This document shows positions 1-11,047 of a stretch of DNA of 64,000 nucleotides, piece after piece. Position 1 is the stretch's first letter, and each line of letters starts with the position of its first letter. The translations under genes and the position numbers were made by a program. Below the pieces are notes generated by a model. The model saw nothing but the letters and a program-made list of their open reading frames with translations, made no database searches and was not told where the DNA came from. The DNA is taken from contig JAGEMR010000005.1 of assembly GCA_021030915.1 (NCBI GenBank), forward strand, positions 372,001-436,000, written 5' to 3'. This stretch comes from Astrothelium macrocarpum (taxonomy: Eukaryota; Ascomycota; Dothideomycetes; Trypetheliales; Trypetheliaceae).

Positions 1-345
1 GATCACCTGGTTGCGGTCGAGCTGGAGCACCGTCGCCGGCTGCCGCGCGCCCGTCGCCGCGTCGTACAGCGCCGTCATGCCCGCTTTCGTGGCGAGCGCG
101 CCCGAGCGCAGCGGCAGCGTGTTGGAGGCCAGCTTGCGCGCGTACGCTGCTGCGGGCGTGCTGTCGAGGGGCGCGAGGCGCGGGTTGTGGTTGAAGCGGC
201 TGGTGCGGACCGGGGAGATGGATTTGATGCTGCGGGTTTGGTGACGGTGTGGGGGGGTTGGGATGGTGTGGTGGTGGAGAGGTGAGGATTTGGGAAGAAT
301 GGGGCGGGAAGATGGGAGGAGAGGGATTTGGGGTTTGGGCGGCAT
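1..345 (-). CDS. mrpl9: Mitochondrial large-subunit ribosomal protein uL3m, N-terminal part (cut by window edge)
   Basis: This is the first 115 codons of a gene that continues beyond the left edge; the start codon is at 345 on the minus strand and the frame is open to base 1. The first 50 or so residues are basic and rich in Ser, Pro and His, with no acidic residues near the start, as expected of a mitochondrial presequence. The segment LPLRSGALATKAGMTALYD followed by TVLQLDRNQV is the conserved entry to the uL3 fold in fungal mitochondrial L3 (yeast MRPL9). The product would be a core protein of the mitochondrial large ribosomal subunit near the peptidyl-transferase centre; that role is family knowledge. 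No intron is seen in the visible part. The neighbouring DUF3984 gene lies on the same strand about 630 bp away. Confidence 0.88.
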   Translation of the reverse strand, partial: MPPKPQIPLLPSSRPILPKSSPLHHHTIPTPPHRHQTRSIKSISPVRTSRFNHNPRLAPLDSTPAAAYARKLASNTLPLRSGALATKAGMTALYDAATGARQPATVLQLDRNQVI

Positions 346-974
346 TGTAGAACTGGATGGGCGGTTTGGAGAGAATGATGGGGGTGGTGAAAGTTTGGGT
401 TGACTTTTCTGAGGTAGGAGATTTGGGGATTGGTGCAGGGGTCTGGCGAGAGCTCTACTCTAAATACTCAAAGCACTCTCGAAGATTATTACACCGACGC
501 CAGTTCAACCGAAAAGTCTTGCTGAATCATTCAATTGGCGAACTAGATCTGGGTATAAGGAGTGTGTTTCAATATTTTGTATCTTTCGACGAATTCTAAT
601 CAACGTTAAATCTTATTACTGCGTAGGTAATCACAGCACCGCGAACCTCTATTTTCCAGAGCAGAATAACAGAGATTTCCGACCTCAACGAGGCCTGAGC
701 CGTTGGGTGCATCATCAGAGTACCTCTATTAGTTTTTGGTCTCTTCAAATGAATTAATTTGTTTTCTTGATGTATTGAATCTGGTCTACAAAGCACGTTT
801 AAACTCAATCTAACACCATATTCCTCCATGGCAACGACGCGGTTGTGAAGTGCTATAGTTGAAGAGCATGGCAAATGGGATGGATAGAATATTTAAGTGG
901 AAGATATTCATTTCTCACAAGCATAAGGAGTGCCGTTGGTAGCATCATATAAACATTTTTCTACTTGAATTTGT
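346..974. other. Intergenic, no gene recognised
   Basis: This stretch is the upstream region of uL3m and the 3' side of the DUF3984 gene. It is AT-richer than the flanking genes. A 92-codon minus-strand reading frame (596-874) has no recognisable domain and is not called. Confidence 0.6.
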
Positions 975-2284
975 CTAAATTAGTACCTTTGAAGCCACGC
1001 TCAATAACCACGCAGCATCTTGCCATCCACCTTGCTCCTCTTTTGCTTTCTCGACCTCCACAATATTCTCTTTCTCATCAGTTTGCTGCTTCTTCAAAAG
1101 CCTCTCCTTTTCCTCCTTCCTTCTCTTCAACTCAGCTTCCCTCCTCCTCTTCACCTCCTCTCTCCCATTTTCCCCCTCAAGCCCCTCATCAGCACTCTCC
1201 TCACGATCCTCATCCACATTAAACAAACTAAACCCAATCATCCTATCCACCCACTTACCCAGCCCCGACTTCCGCTCCTTCGCCAATCTTGCCACCTCAT
1301 CCTCTTCCTGCCTCACCTCCTCCTGTTCCTCCTCCCGCAAATCCACAAAATCCGCCTCCTCCTCTCCTCCCACCCCCATCTCCACGTCCCCAAAGTACCC
1401 CCCCGCACTCACCACCCCCTTCACCGGCGTCCTCGCCCCACCAATCGGCGTCCGCAGCTCCGCCCGGCTCCCCCGCCGACTCTGCCGTCGACTCTGCGCA
1501 CGACTCGGATTCCCGCTCGTCCACGCAGCCAGTCTCGGCGTCTGCGCCCCTCCCTCTTCATCTTGTGCCCGACTCGCCCGCGACCGCCGTTCGTGCCCGA
1601 AATCCGCGCCGTCAGACGCGTTGTGGGCGTGGGGAGATGCCAGCGACGTCGACGACTGCCGCGATACCAGCCACGACTGGCCCTTGGCGTCGCGCGTCGA
1701 CGTCGCGATCACCGTGCCGACGCGCTGCAGCCAGCCGTCATCGTCGTCGTTGTCGGCGTGGCGGGCGGAGCCGCCGGTGCGGCTGCGTTGGTGGTTTCGA
1801 CGACGGTGGGGATGGCTGTCCGGGCAGGGGTTGAGTGCTGTGGACGACTTGGCTTTGGGGAGGTGCTCACGACCCGGCAGGGTTGTTGGTGGGCCGAGGA
1901 CGGGAGGAGCGCCGGCATAGGCGTAGCTGCTGTCGCTGTTGTCGGAGCCGGTGAAATTGCTGTCGCCGTAGCCGCCGTGCCCGAGGCTCTTCAGGTTTCT
2001 GCTGCTGCTTGGGGCGAGCTGCTTGCGGCTACCACTGCGGGAGAGGATGCTGGGCGTGGTGGGGACGGAGCGGTCTTCGATGTATGATGTGCGTGGGTAT
2101 GGGGCGTCGGCGGAGTCGTCGACGATGGGTTGAGTGGTGGTGAGGGGAGCGAGGGTGAGATGGTTGAGATTGGTGGTGGAGCGGCGGGAGGGCTTGCGGG
2201 AGTGGGAGCGAGAGCGGGGAGTGGATTTCTGAAGAGAATGTGAGTAAAGGCTAATTTTAAGAATCGTTGAAATCTTACCTCCAT
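975..2284 (-). CDS. DUF3984-family protein, two exons with a 6-nt first coding exon
   Basis: Model: exons 2279-2284 and 975-2228, giving 419 residues. The first coding exon is only ATG GAG, followed by a 50-nt GTAAGA..CAG intron; the spliced protein starts MEKSTPRSRSHSRK. This matches the basic start and the RRSTTNLNHLTLAPL motif of the fungal DUF3984 family (family assignment from memory). Further family landmarks are TPSILSRS, the WLQRVGTVI segment, GQSWLVSRQSSTSL, an acidic stretch, GLGKWVDRMIGFSLFNVDED, and a C-terminal coiled, Lys/Glu-rich region ending in DAAWLLSVASK. Most of the protein is low-complexity and probably disordered. Function is unknown. The reading frame also runs back to 2459 without the splice, but that extension resembles nothing and would read through the intron. 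The 355-codon frame on the opposite strand is a compositional shadow. Confidence 0.85.
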
Positions 2285-2640
2285 ACTGTCGTTGGACAGT
2301 TTCAGAGAAGGTGGTCTTGAAATATAGGAGCTCTATCCATAGTCGGTGAATGTGCTCTTGTGGAGAAAGCAGGGTCCCTGCGGAGAGGAAGCGATCCGCA
2401 TTTTCACATGCGAGCATGCTTGGCCCACCGTCATCGTGCAGATAGCTACAGATGTGCATTTTGGTTATCTAGAAAGCCATGGTACAACGTATTGACTACT
2501 GTATCTGCAAATTGATGGATGTGCTTAGATCATGCGTTCGTCTGATGCCAAACGCCACCGTCTAGAATAAACTCATCGTTATGTTTACATTGAGCTACTA
2601 CACTGGCTAAATTGTTACCTAAATTGTTGTTACAGTTCCT
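2285..2640. other. Intergenic between Tag1 and DUF3984 genes
   Basis: Both flanking genes are on the minus strand, so this stretch holds the Tag1 terminator region and the DUF3984 promoter. I see no gene in it. Confidence 0.6.
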
Positions 2641-5479
2641 CTATAAACGAACTTTTGCGCCGATCGAGCCTCCAACGAACCAGACGTTTTCCGTGTACCG
2701 TCCAATCCTGACATCGATGATCGCTTTCGCGCTTAGCTTGAGTCTGTCTCCCAGTGCTCGGCGTACTGCTTCGTATCCAACACTGCTCAAACTCCAATCG
2801 ACTGGTAATCGAGGTGTCTGTGTGGCACCAGGAGGAACTTTGATTTCTTCGGTGTATAATATTCGCCCAACATCATCATCTTTGTAGTATGCTGTTGCGT
2901 TGATGTGCTCGAGAAATAAAGTTGTTTGACTGAGTGGGGACAATAAGGTAAATGTAGCGGTGGACGTGAAAAGGTGCATCTGAGTGAGAGTAGCGTAAGC
3001 ATAACGCTTGGTGATGAGCGTAAAAAAAGAAAAGTTGACAAAATGAAATCTATACAATATCTAGTGATTGAGATAACTAGACTTGCTCTATGGTTGCATT
3101 AAGAAAAAAAAAATTCACATCTTGAGCTCGTCATGGTGTATGGTGTCTATCATATCTATTCCAACAAGAAAGACATTGCAAAGTCTAGGAGGGAAGACAG
3201 TACCGTAGCATCCTTGATGAAGTGCGGTCTCCCGTCATCATCATCGTCATCACCATCCCCATCATCAGGATTCTTGGGGGTCCGAAGTCTTGGTGTGGGG
3301 ATTTCGAGTTCAAATCGCTCCAGCGCCTTTCCCAGTGCTGGCTGAGCAGGGATTGTGCCAGCATGCGTCTTCAGGGTAAGGCTTGTGTTGTATCCTTGGA
3401 AAGTCAGAAAACTGGTATTTCGTTATTGACAAACATGTACTCACCTGAGATATACTGGGAAAGTAACTCTCTGCCTTGGGCCTTCCCGTCATCTCCGCTA
3501 GCTAAAGGTTCCCACACAGCCTGGATGACAACGTTCTTATTTTTTCCCGGCACAACATCGACATCCTTGGCAAATGCGTGACCAAGCTTCGTGCCGTTAT
3601 TGAGGATATGGATATCTACATACGGTACGTGTGCCGAATAGTTTGTCGGGTTGGTGAAGTTCACAAGCGCGGCAAGAGAAAGTGTTTCTGCTGTCGTGTC
3701 CAAGATACGCAGGTTTCCCACCTGAAGTCCAAGCGTTCCAAAGCCTCTCCTACGAATTGGTTTCAACGGTACCACTCCCTTTGCAGGTATCCTTCGAATA
3801 GCAAGTTCTCCCAGAGCAGTATCGACCGCAACATCAACATTTGCTTTGACAGTAAGTTTCAAGACTTTGTTGCCGAAGAGAATTGACTGCACCACCTCAG
3901 TAAAGAGGTCGTCATTTGTAACGTTCAATGGAGCCTTCTCAACTTCAGATTGGACCAAGAGACCAGTAGGCTGTTCTTCATCACCATCGATGCGGGTAGA
4001 GTTGGCTTTTTGCCATTTGTGCAAGTCCAGCGTGCCAAGTTTCTCGCCATGATAGAATACATCAGCATCAGCGCGTACGCGAGAGATGTTGACATTGAAG
4101 TTCATTTCTCCAGGTACATTGACGACAGCTTTGATAGTGGCAGATATTTTGGGCTGCGATTCTGGAGTATTAGGTTCTGCTGTAGGATCTGGCAACCCAA
4201 AGTGGGTGTTGGCGAGGGAGAAATTTCGAATCAAAGATCCAAGATCACGATTAGGAAACGGAATTGGTACTGTGATTCCCTTCACAATGTCTGTAACCCA
4301 ATCTGGAGTGTCCATTGATGGGGAATCGGAGCCACGGACGTAAATCTTTGTGTCCTCACCATGAATATAATTTCCTAGTAACAAGTCCATAGGAGATTTG
4401 TTTTGATTTGGGCATTGGGCAGTAAATGCCTGGGGTAACTGTCGGATAATACCCGTCAAGTTCAGATGAAGATCCTCTTTGGGCCTGATTTCTACAGAAT
4501 CCGTAGTAGCGTCAGCAACCATTATGTAGGGATCCGATGATGTACACCCATCGACGAGAATACCAAAACCCATAGGGGGAATGGTAAAGTGTACTGGGTA
4601 GTCATTCTTGACAGTGAGGGCAACGTCTGCAGCCATGCCTCGCTGGTAGCTCGGAAGATCCACTTCGTGTATATTGATGCCATTGATTTTGTAACTCGGT
4701 ATGAATGGAATGTTGCTGCTCTCGATGACGTGCTGCACTGATATGCTTTGTGTGCCGAAGCTCCAAATTCCGCTCTTCAAGGGAATGGCAGCTTTTCCTT
4801 GTATCCGCAATTGGCCCAATCTTCCCGCTACCCAATCGCCGGCGACCTGACGGACGCCAGAAAAATCGCCAGGCTGTAAACGAATAGATTCGTTAATTGC
4901 AGTGTGATGCCCATCCCGTACATCAACCTTGATTGGAGGCACTTTTGCTTTTCCAAGATAGAGATTCCCATATTCTGGCAAAGACACTTCAACTTCGGCT
5001 GGTCCACTCTCAACTTTTACAGCTATAGCTGTAGCCAATTTTCCGATATCGCGCACAGATTTCTTCTTTACTCTTCTTGCGTCCATGCCGAAAACGCCTC
5101 TCAATCTAGCCCGAACCCCGCCCGCTGTGAAAGACTCGACGGAAACGCTAGACGGCTCAAACACCATGGCCTGCATGGCGTATTCTTCTACCACTGCGGG
5201 AGCAACGAAACCAATCACAATGATGAGAATAAGAACGACGCATAGTAACACCAAAGCAACAATGCTCGGCCATCTTCTTTTCGCTCCACCTTTCGCTGGA
5301 GTTCCATCCGCGAAGTCTGTCAAGGTTCGAAGCAGAGATGAGGCTGCGGGAGAATCGGGTGTAGCATTGTGAGGAGTCGCATTTCGTTGATTTAGGCTGG
5401 GACTTGGAGTCCTGTCATGGGCTAGAAGTGGTGATGTCTCGTCGGCTCTATCTGTATTGCGTCCATTTCGACTTGCCAT
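2641..5479 (-). CDS. TAG1: Tag1-like vacuolar membrane protein (DUF3712 family), three exons
   Basis: Model: exons 3445-5479, 3204-3394 and 2641-2979; introns of 50 and 224 nt; 854 residues. The N-terminal 70 residues are cytosolic-type and contain ETSPLL at residues 14-19, an ExxxLL acidic-dileucine signal of the type read by AP-3 for vacuolar delivery. One membrane anchor follows at about residues 71-93, then a long lumenal part with several LEA2-like beta domains and many N-glycosylation sites. The last exon supplies the final domain (HLFTSTATFTLLSPL to IGAKVRL). The family is often mis-annotated as pre-rRNA processing protein; yeast Tag1 helps terminate autophagy at the vacuole. The start MASRNG is preferred over an upstream in-frame extension. 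The junction reading DATMHLF restores a conserved block, which supports the long second intron. Upstream it shares a 444-bp region with the divergent argB. Confidence 0.87.
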
Positions 5480-5923
5480 GATGGCCAGTAGATGAGGGGA
5501 GGTTGATGCCGTCAATCCGGCTGTAATGGTGCTTGGTTTGAGGTAGTTGAAAAGTAGTATCACGGAGCCAATGGCATAGCTAATGTTCTGGTTGCAATCG
5601 CTGAACCTAGAAACGAGCGTGACCAATCAAGCGCGCAAGAAAACGGGATGATTCGCGAAGAAAAAGAGAAGAGGCGAACAAAGTCACAAAGCGAACGGGC
5701 GTTGATACATGTATCGCCATCATCCAGTCGAGTAGCGCTGCAACACATGCGGGTTGCAGGAGGAAGCGTGGGGTTGGCCAATCGGAGTGGCCCTTGAGCT
5801 ATCGATAGGCAACGCCGATAATTGCTCATTGCAAGACGAAAAATCAGAGATCATTATTCAATTGTTTGTACTCCAAGAACTAGACTTGCCGTCTCAGAAG
5901 CCTATCGACTCATCATCATCATC
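5480..5923. promoter_or_regulatory. Shared divergent promoter region of TAG1 and argB
   Basis: The two start codons face away from each other across 444 bp. Two CCAAT boxes are visible at 5623-5627 and 5778-5782, a common feature of housekeeping promoters in filamentous fungi. No separate gene is seen. Promoter function is inferred from layout. Confidence 0.5.
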
Positions 5924-7036
5924 ATGTCCCTTTGTCGCAGTCAACGTTTGCGGAGCTTAGCTCGAGCTCCTCCAAGCTTCTTCAGAGCTCCCGTCCGCCA
6001 CCAATCCTCTGCAACTACGCCTCAAACTTCCCCCTTCGCTCCCCGACATCTGCTTTCAATAGCTGACCTGACGCCAAAAGAGCTCACGGTCTTGATTCGT
6101 AATGCCGCCTCTTACAAATCAGCCATCAAATCAGGCTTCATGCCAAAGAGTATCCTCAACTCCCTGACTGGCAAGACAATAGCTGTCATGTTCAGTAAAC
6201 GCAGCACCCGGACACGAGTATCTACTGAGAGTGCCATAGTCACAATGGGTGGCCATCCAATGTTTCTCGGCGCACAAGACATACAATTGGGCGTCAACGA
6301 GTCTCTCTACGACACTACGTTGATCGTATCCTCCATGACTTCCGCAATCGTGGCACGTGTGAATGCGCATTCAGATGTAGCTGATATGGCCAAGTACAGC
6401 CCAGTACCGGTCATCAATGCGCTGTCAGATTTATACCATCCCCTCCAAACTCTTGCCGATTTCTTGACCGTACATGAAGCCTTTCCTTCCACGCCATCGC
6501 CTTCGAGCTCGGCCATCTCAGGACTTGGAATTGAGGGACTGAAGATTGCTTGGGTTGGTGATGCTAATAACGTGCTATTCGATCTTGCTATTGCTGCTGT
6601 GAAACTTGGTGTGGATATACGGGTTGCTACCCCGAAAGGCTATGAAATCCCAGCGTCCATGCGCCGGGTAATTGGACGAGCTGCATCTACAGCACCACAA
6701 GCAGGATCTTTGCAAGAGACGCATGTGCCTGAGGAGGCTGTGAAAGATGCAGATATTATTGTGACGGATACGTGGGTGTCAATGGGTCAAGAGGAAGAAA
6801 AGGCAAAGAGGTCAAAGGCCTTTGAAGGGTTTCAAGTTACCGCGGATTTGGCCAAAAGAGGCGGCGCAAGAGAGGGTTGGAAATTCATGCATTGCCTACC
6901 TCGACATCCAGAAGAGGTCAGCGACGAAATATTTTACAGCCCCAAGAGCTTGGTATTCCAAGAAGGAGAGAATAGATTATGGGCCGCAATATCTGCATTG
7001 GAGGGTTTTGTTGTTAATAAAGGTCAGATCTGCTAG
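5924..7036 (+). CDS. argB: Ornithine carbamoyltransferase, mitochondrial
   Basis: An intronless gene of 370 residues. The enzyme joins carbamoyl phosphate and ornithine to make citrulline in the mitochondrial arginine pathway. The N-terminus MSLCRSQRLRSLARAPPSFF is Arg-rich and amphipathic, a typical matrix-targeting sequence. The carbamoyl-phosphate loop STRTR is at residues 94-98, the ornithine-side DTWVSMGQE motif is present, and the catalytic HCLP is at 323-326. The length fits fungal OTCs. The first in-frame ATG (5924) is used because the frame upstream of it has no ATG. The gene is divergent from TAG1 and convergent with ilv6, whose stop lies only 112 bp away. Orthologues are argB (Aspergillus), arg-12 (Neurospora) and ARG3 (yeast). 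Confidence 0.97.
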   Translation: MSLCRSQRLRSLARAPPSFFRAPVRHQSSATTPQTSPFAPRHLLSIADLTPKELTVLIRNAASYKSAIKSGFMPKSILNSLTGKTIAVMFSKRSTRTRVSTESAIVTMGGHPMFLGAQDIQLGVNESLYDTTLIVSSMTSAIVARVNAHSDVADMAKYSPVPVINALSDLYHPLQTLADFLTVHEAFPSTPSPSSSAISGLGIEGLKIAWVGDANNVLFDLAIAAVKLGVDIRVATPKGYEIPASMRRVIGRAASTAPQAGSLQETHVPEEAVKDADIIVTDTWVSMGQEEEKAKRSKAFEGFQVTADLAKRGGAREGWKFMHCLPRHPEEVSDEIFYSPKSLVFQEGENRLWAAISALEGFVVNKGQIC

Positions 7037-7148
7037 GACTTGAAAAACAAAATCAAAACGGCGTAGATTTGGTGGAAATTTGTACAGAGAAGCCAGCCAC
7101 GCCAGGGGTATTTGTTCCCAGCACCAGACACCGCTTTTAGCAAAGAGA

Positions 7149-8181
7149 TTATCCGGGAGGTAGTAAACTTTGATCCACGACATCCTGAGCCTCCTTTTCT
7201 TCGACTTCGGCTGGACTTTCGATGGGCGTTCGGGGTAATGCCATAAGACCTGTAGGTTTGTTACCATTGCGCTTTCAGCAGCATGAATTATTTCAACTCA
7301 CCTGTTCTTGAAGACTCGAGTATACCGAACGGTCCAATGAGCTTGATAAAGCTATCAATACGCGTGGGCTTTGCGCTCAATTCCACAATGCAATTGCTTG
7401 TGCTTATATCCAAGACTTTTCCTCCAAACTGATGGGTCAAATATGTAATGTCTTTCAAATGTTGATTCTTATGCCTCAAGATCTCACTTGCTGCTAGTCT
7501 GCTTGGGTGGTAATCTTTTCTGATTTTCTCCAACTGTTCGCGCTCAAAGTTTTGTTGCTCTTCATGTGTCCTCTCATTTGGTTCGATCCCTTCGACTGCT
7601 GTCATTTCTCGATGATGTGCCATGAGCTCTTCAAAGTATTCAGGACCAAGAATGCAAATTTTGGCAAGAAGCAATTCGCGTTGAACGAGAGCTGCCTGGG
7701 TGTAATCTAGTACAGCCCAAACAGGAACCAGGTCCTCCAATTGCCGACGAGCTTGCTCTACAACACCGTCTTGACCCTTGAGAACAATGGTCATGCGCGA
7801 TAGATCTGCCACCTCTGTGTTGCACACGACAAGACTGTCTATGTTGAATCCCCGAGCAGCTAGAATGCCGGACACGCGTGATAGAACACCGGGCTCATTT
7901 TGGACCAAGCAATTGAGGACATGGCGTGTTGGGGGGGCTTCCGAAGGAAGCGGCGTTTCATACAGGATGCTGCTCACAGCGGCTGAGGCGTTCCAGGCGG
8001 GCGTGTCCACGGTAGGAAGGGGAGTTATTCTGCTTCGGTGGAGAGCTTTGTAGGCTACTGCGGAGGTGGACGATGTGCTTTGGGTACGACAATTTGAAAT
8101 TGGTCGATGTACGGATCGATTGCAGGTACGTATCAGTATAGATGATGTTGGCAAAGCCGTAAAAGCTCGCCGCGTCGCCAT
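7149..8181 (-). CDS. ilv6: Acetolactate synthase regulatory (small) subunit, mitochondrial
   Basis: Model: exons 7302-8181 and 7149-7249 with a 52-nt intron; 326 residues. The protein binds the catalytic subunit Ilv2 and confers valine feedback control on the first common step of isoleucine, leucine and valine synthesis. Residues 1-40 form an Arg- and Ser-rich matrix presequence. An ACT domain begins at about residue 85 (RHVLNCLVQNEPGVLSRVSG), followed by the charged linker seen in fungal Ilv6 (HHREMTAVEGIEPNERTHEE) and a second ACT-like part. The last exon codes for GLMALPRTP and ends in a LLPPG tail as in relatives, which supports the splice. It is divergent from the KH-protein gene across 221 bp that contain a Leu3-like element at 8250-8259. 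Confidence 0.95.
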
Positions 8182-8249
8182 GATTTTTTGGATAGTAGAG
8201 GGATCGTGGATGGTTCTGCGCGTTTTGATGTGATTCTTAAAATTGCTGG

Positions 8250-8259
8250 CCGGTGTCGG
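8250..8259. promoter_or_regulatory. Leu3-like CCG-N4-CGG element upstream of ilv6
   Basis: The sequence CCGGTGTCGG lies 69 bp upstream of the ilv6 start codon. It fits the CCGNNNNCGG core bound by Leu3-type Zn2Cys6 regulators of branched-chain amino-acid genes, with 9 of 10 matches to CCGGNNCCGG. Binding is inferred. Confidence 0.45.
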
Positions 8260-8402
8260 AGCTCGCGGAGGTTCGACGCCGACTTGCTCGTTTCGTGCGC
8301 ATGGCCAAGCTTCGCTTCATAAGTAAAGTTCAGCAACTTCGAAACAACTCTGCTCCCCGCGCCTCTGCATCCACCATAACGCGCACTTTAACACTACTCA
8401 AC

Positions 8403-10497
8403 ATGGCCGACGAACCGCGCAAACGATCTCGTTTCGATCAGACCGAGCCGGAGCCAAGACGCCCATCAAGGTTTGATCGTCGATCACGTTCGCCCGCGCC
8501 CAGGACTTCTGAGACTCGACGCAGCAGAAGCCCGCATCGCGACACTGACAGCCCGCCTGCTAACCAAAAGGGCGATGCAGCTACCGCAGCCGCAGCAGCT
8601 GCAGCTAGGATTAACGCACAATTAAATGCCAAAAAGGGTATCCAGCATGTGGATGTCCCACCAATTCGTTCGGTAACTCATCTTTATCCTGCATTCGAGT
8701 CTTGGGCTAACATGAGCATTGCTAGCCCGCGACGCCCACAACAGCAAAATCCGCGTCTACCGGCGGCGACGGCGCCGGAGATGTATACACTCAGGACGGC
8801 GATTACATCAAAGATATTGAGGTGAACGACCTCAAGAATCGCTATACGCTTACAAAAGGATCAACTCAGAAGATGGTAAATATTCCTGTTACAACCCACT
8901 GATCCTCCTAGGCGTCTCTCCCGCACCAAGCTCTTCAAGGTGTACTGGGACATTTTCTTTTATTTTCAACTGTGGAGAGACCCTGAAGCTCACGACTAGC
9001 ATTTCAGCAAATCATCTACCCCATTTGGCATCTGCTAACCACTGCCGTGTGACATCTAGATAAAAGAAGAAACTGGCGCCGGTACGCTCAACCTAACCAT
9101 AGATCAGTATAGGAAAGCAAGCTTATTTGTGAAAAGATGTCACTACTCGAGGCAGTTATTACCCGGACAAGAGCATGGCCACCGCCGCTGTAAGTTTTCA
9201 TTCATCCGCTGACATGTCTTTTGGAAAACGCGCTTAGTAAGACTTATTCCCAGAACCCTCCGCTCTACCTTCACGTCACAAGTACGACAAAAGATGGCCT
9301 CGAGAAAGCCATCGCGAAGATTGATGAGCTCATGCAAAAAGATTTGCCAGTGCTGGTTGATGAGCGGCGGTTCCGTAGAAGGGAGCCTGAACAGGTAGAG
9401 AGGGATGAGATGGGTAGGGTAAGGACCAAACATCTCGTATTCCTAGTCAATACAAGAAACTCATCAAGCTCAGAGGAAATGGCCCGAGGAAAGGATTCCT
9501 ATCGATCTGGAACCCATTCCTGGCTTTAATCTTCGAGCACAAGTGGTTGGCCACGGTGGCTCATATGTCAAGCATATTCAACAAGAGACACGTTGCCGTG
9601 TACAAATTAAAGGTCGTGGTTCCGGATTCATCGAACGCGACGGCCGTGAAAGCGATGAGCAAATGTATCTTCATGTCGCGTATGCCTCTCACGACTCAGA
9701 AGCCTAGCACTGAAGAAATACTGACTGTGATTAGTGGGCCAGAAGCGGAAATGGTAAAGCGAGCTACCGAACTCTGCGCTGATCTGCTGCAAAACGTCAA
9801 GGCACAATACGAAGCTTATAAAGAGAGGGGTGCTTCACAACGAAATTACAACAATAGTGGCGGATATAACAATGGAGGATACAACAATAACAATCAAGAT
9901 CGCGGGGGTTATGGCAGTGGTGGGTATGGTAGTGGCGGATATGGTAATAACTACGGCGGCGCCCAGTCTCCTAATAATCCAACTACACCAGGCACACCCA
10001 GCACAACACAGCAGACCGACTACGCCGCCTACGCTGCCTGGTACGCACAGAATCCTAGTCAGGATCCATACGCCGCATACGGCGGCTATCAGAACTACGT
10101 CAACATGTACTACCAGTGGTATCAGCAGTCAGAGCAACAGCAGCAAGGCGGGCAGCAATCCGAGCAAGCGCCTCCCGGAGCATCTTCTGCGCCTCTCAGC
10201 GCCTCGCCTGCGCCTACTGGGGCCATTCCTGCCCCTCCCGGCGCATCACCCGCCATGACTGGGGCTACCCCCGCCCCACCAGGAGCACCACCTGGAGCGC
10301 CTCCACCTCCTCCGGGTGATGCTCCTCCTCCACCACCGCCATCTGGCGCACCCCCACCACCTCCTCCAGGCGCGGATTCTGCGTCTGGGGGTTACAGTGC
10401 AGTAGGTTCAACGACACTTCTATTAGCTCGAAGGGTCGCTCTTTCGATTAGTACGGCTAACGTTGATTTTTAGGTTCCCCCACCACCCGGTATGTGA
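8403..10497 (+). CDS. KH-domain RNA-binding protein (KHDC4/BLOM7-like), eight exons
   Basis: Model: exons 8403-8672, 8726-8875, 9060-9081, 9137-9189, 9254-9418, 9474-9679, 9735-10401 and 10474-10497; 518 residues. All seven introns have GT..AG ends and most show a CTAAC or CTGAC branch site. Order of parts: an RS-like charged N-terminus, an Ala-rich helix, IQHVDVPPIRS, a first KH-like region (RYTLTKGSTQKM to RREPEQVERDE), a second KH domain with the loop VVGHGGSYVKHI, then Gly/Asn/Tyr repeats, a Gln/Tyr-rich segment and a long proline-rich tail ending VPPPPGM from a 24-nt last exon. This layout fits the KHDC4/BLOM7 splicing-related family better than SF1/BBP, since there is no zinc knuckle. 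Nuclear RNA binding is expected from the family; targets are unknown. Confidence 0.83.
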
Positions 10498-11047
10498 TTT
10501 GAGCAAATGGTCATTGAAAGATAATGGAGATACGAGAGGTGCATACTTGTTTGTGAGGGGTATTCGGAGCAATTTCCTAATTTCATGAGTCAGGCGTGGG
10601 GGGGGCTACCCCAGTGTGAATTCCGCCAAAGAGATAGCAAATAACATTGCGAAATCATTCCACTCTTTGCTTTTCCTTGCATAGTTTTATGAGGAGCTCC
10701 AGGTAATTACATGCCTGCAGCGTATCCTTAGACAAGTTGTTTTGACGTGCTTCTAATATGTTGCATGGTTTGAGTATTCGGACGCATAGAAGCTCCATTC
10801 GGGCCTTGGTAATCAGATGTGCTGTGCCCTTGACAGATTGGGAGACCCTCAGCATGATTTGAACATTTCGAAATGTGAAATCATGTACTCCACATTTCCT
10901 TGAATACTACGCTACTGAGTGGGCTGGAGCCTTCTCGAACACGTCTTTGGCTAAACAATGCATCTCGAAATTTCGGCATGTAATTCAATGAATCATTGAG
11001 GCTCTATGATCTAAAGCGAATGGACCATGTCAGGACACGATTGTCCC
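10498..11047. other. Intergenic between convergent genes, nothing recognised
   Basis: The KH-protein gene and the APH-like gene end towards each other here. A 66-codon minus-strand frame at 10655-10855 has no recognisable features and is not called. Confidence 0.6.

Noticed and set aside
596..874. 92-codon minus-strand frame
   Set aside because: No domain, no splice partner and AT-rich composition like the surrounding spacer.
1020..2087. 355-codon plus-strand frame opposite the DUF3984 gene
   Set aside because: Low-complexity Leu/Pro then Arg/Val/Ala-rich translation; it is the complement of a biased coding sequence with clear family motifs on the minus strand.
2285..2459. N-terminal extension of the DUF3984 frame to 2459
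   Set aside because: It requires reading through a good GTAAGA..CAG intron, and the added sequence lacks similarity to the family start.
5822..5923. Upstream extension of the argB frame
   Set aside because: There is no ATG before 5924, and the presequence begins properly at that ATG.
9060..9497. Assignment of the KH protein as SF1/branchpoint-bridging protein
   Set aside because: It lacks the zinc knuckle, and the double KH layout with GHGGSYVKHI fits the KHDC4/BLOM7 type better.
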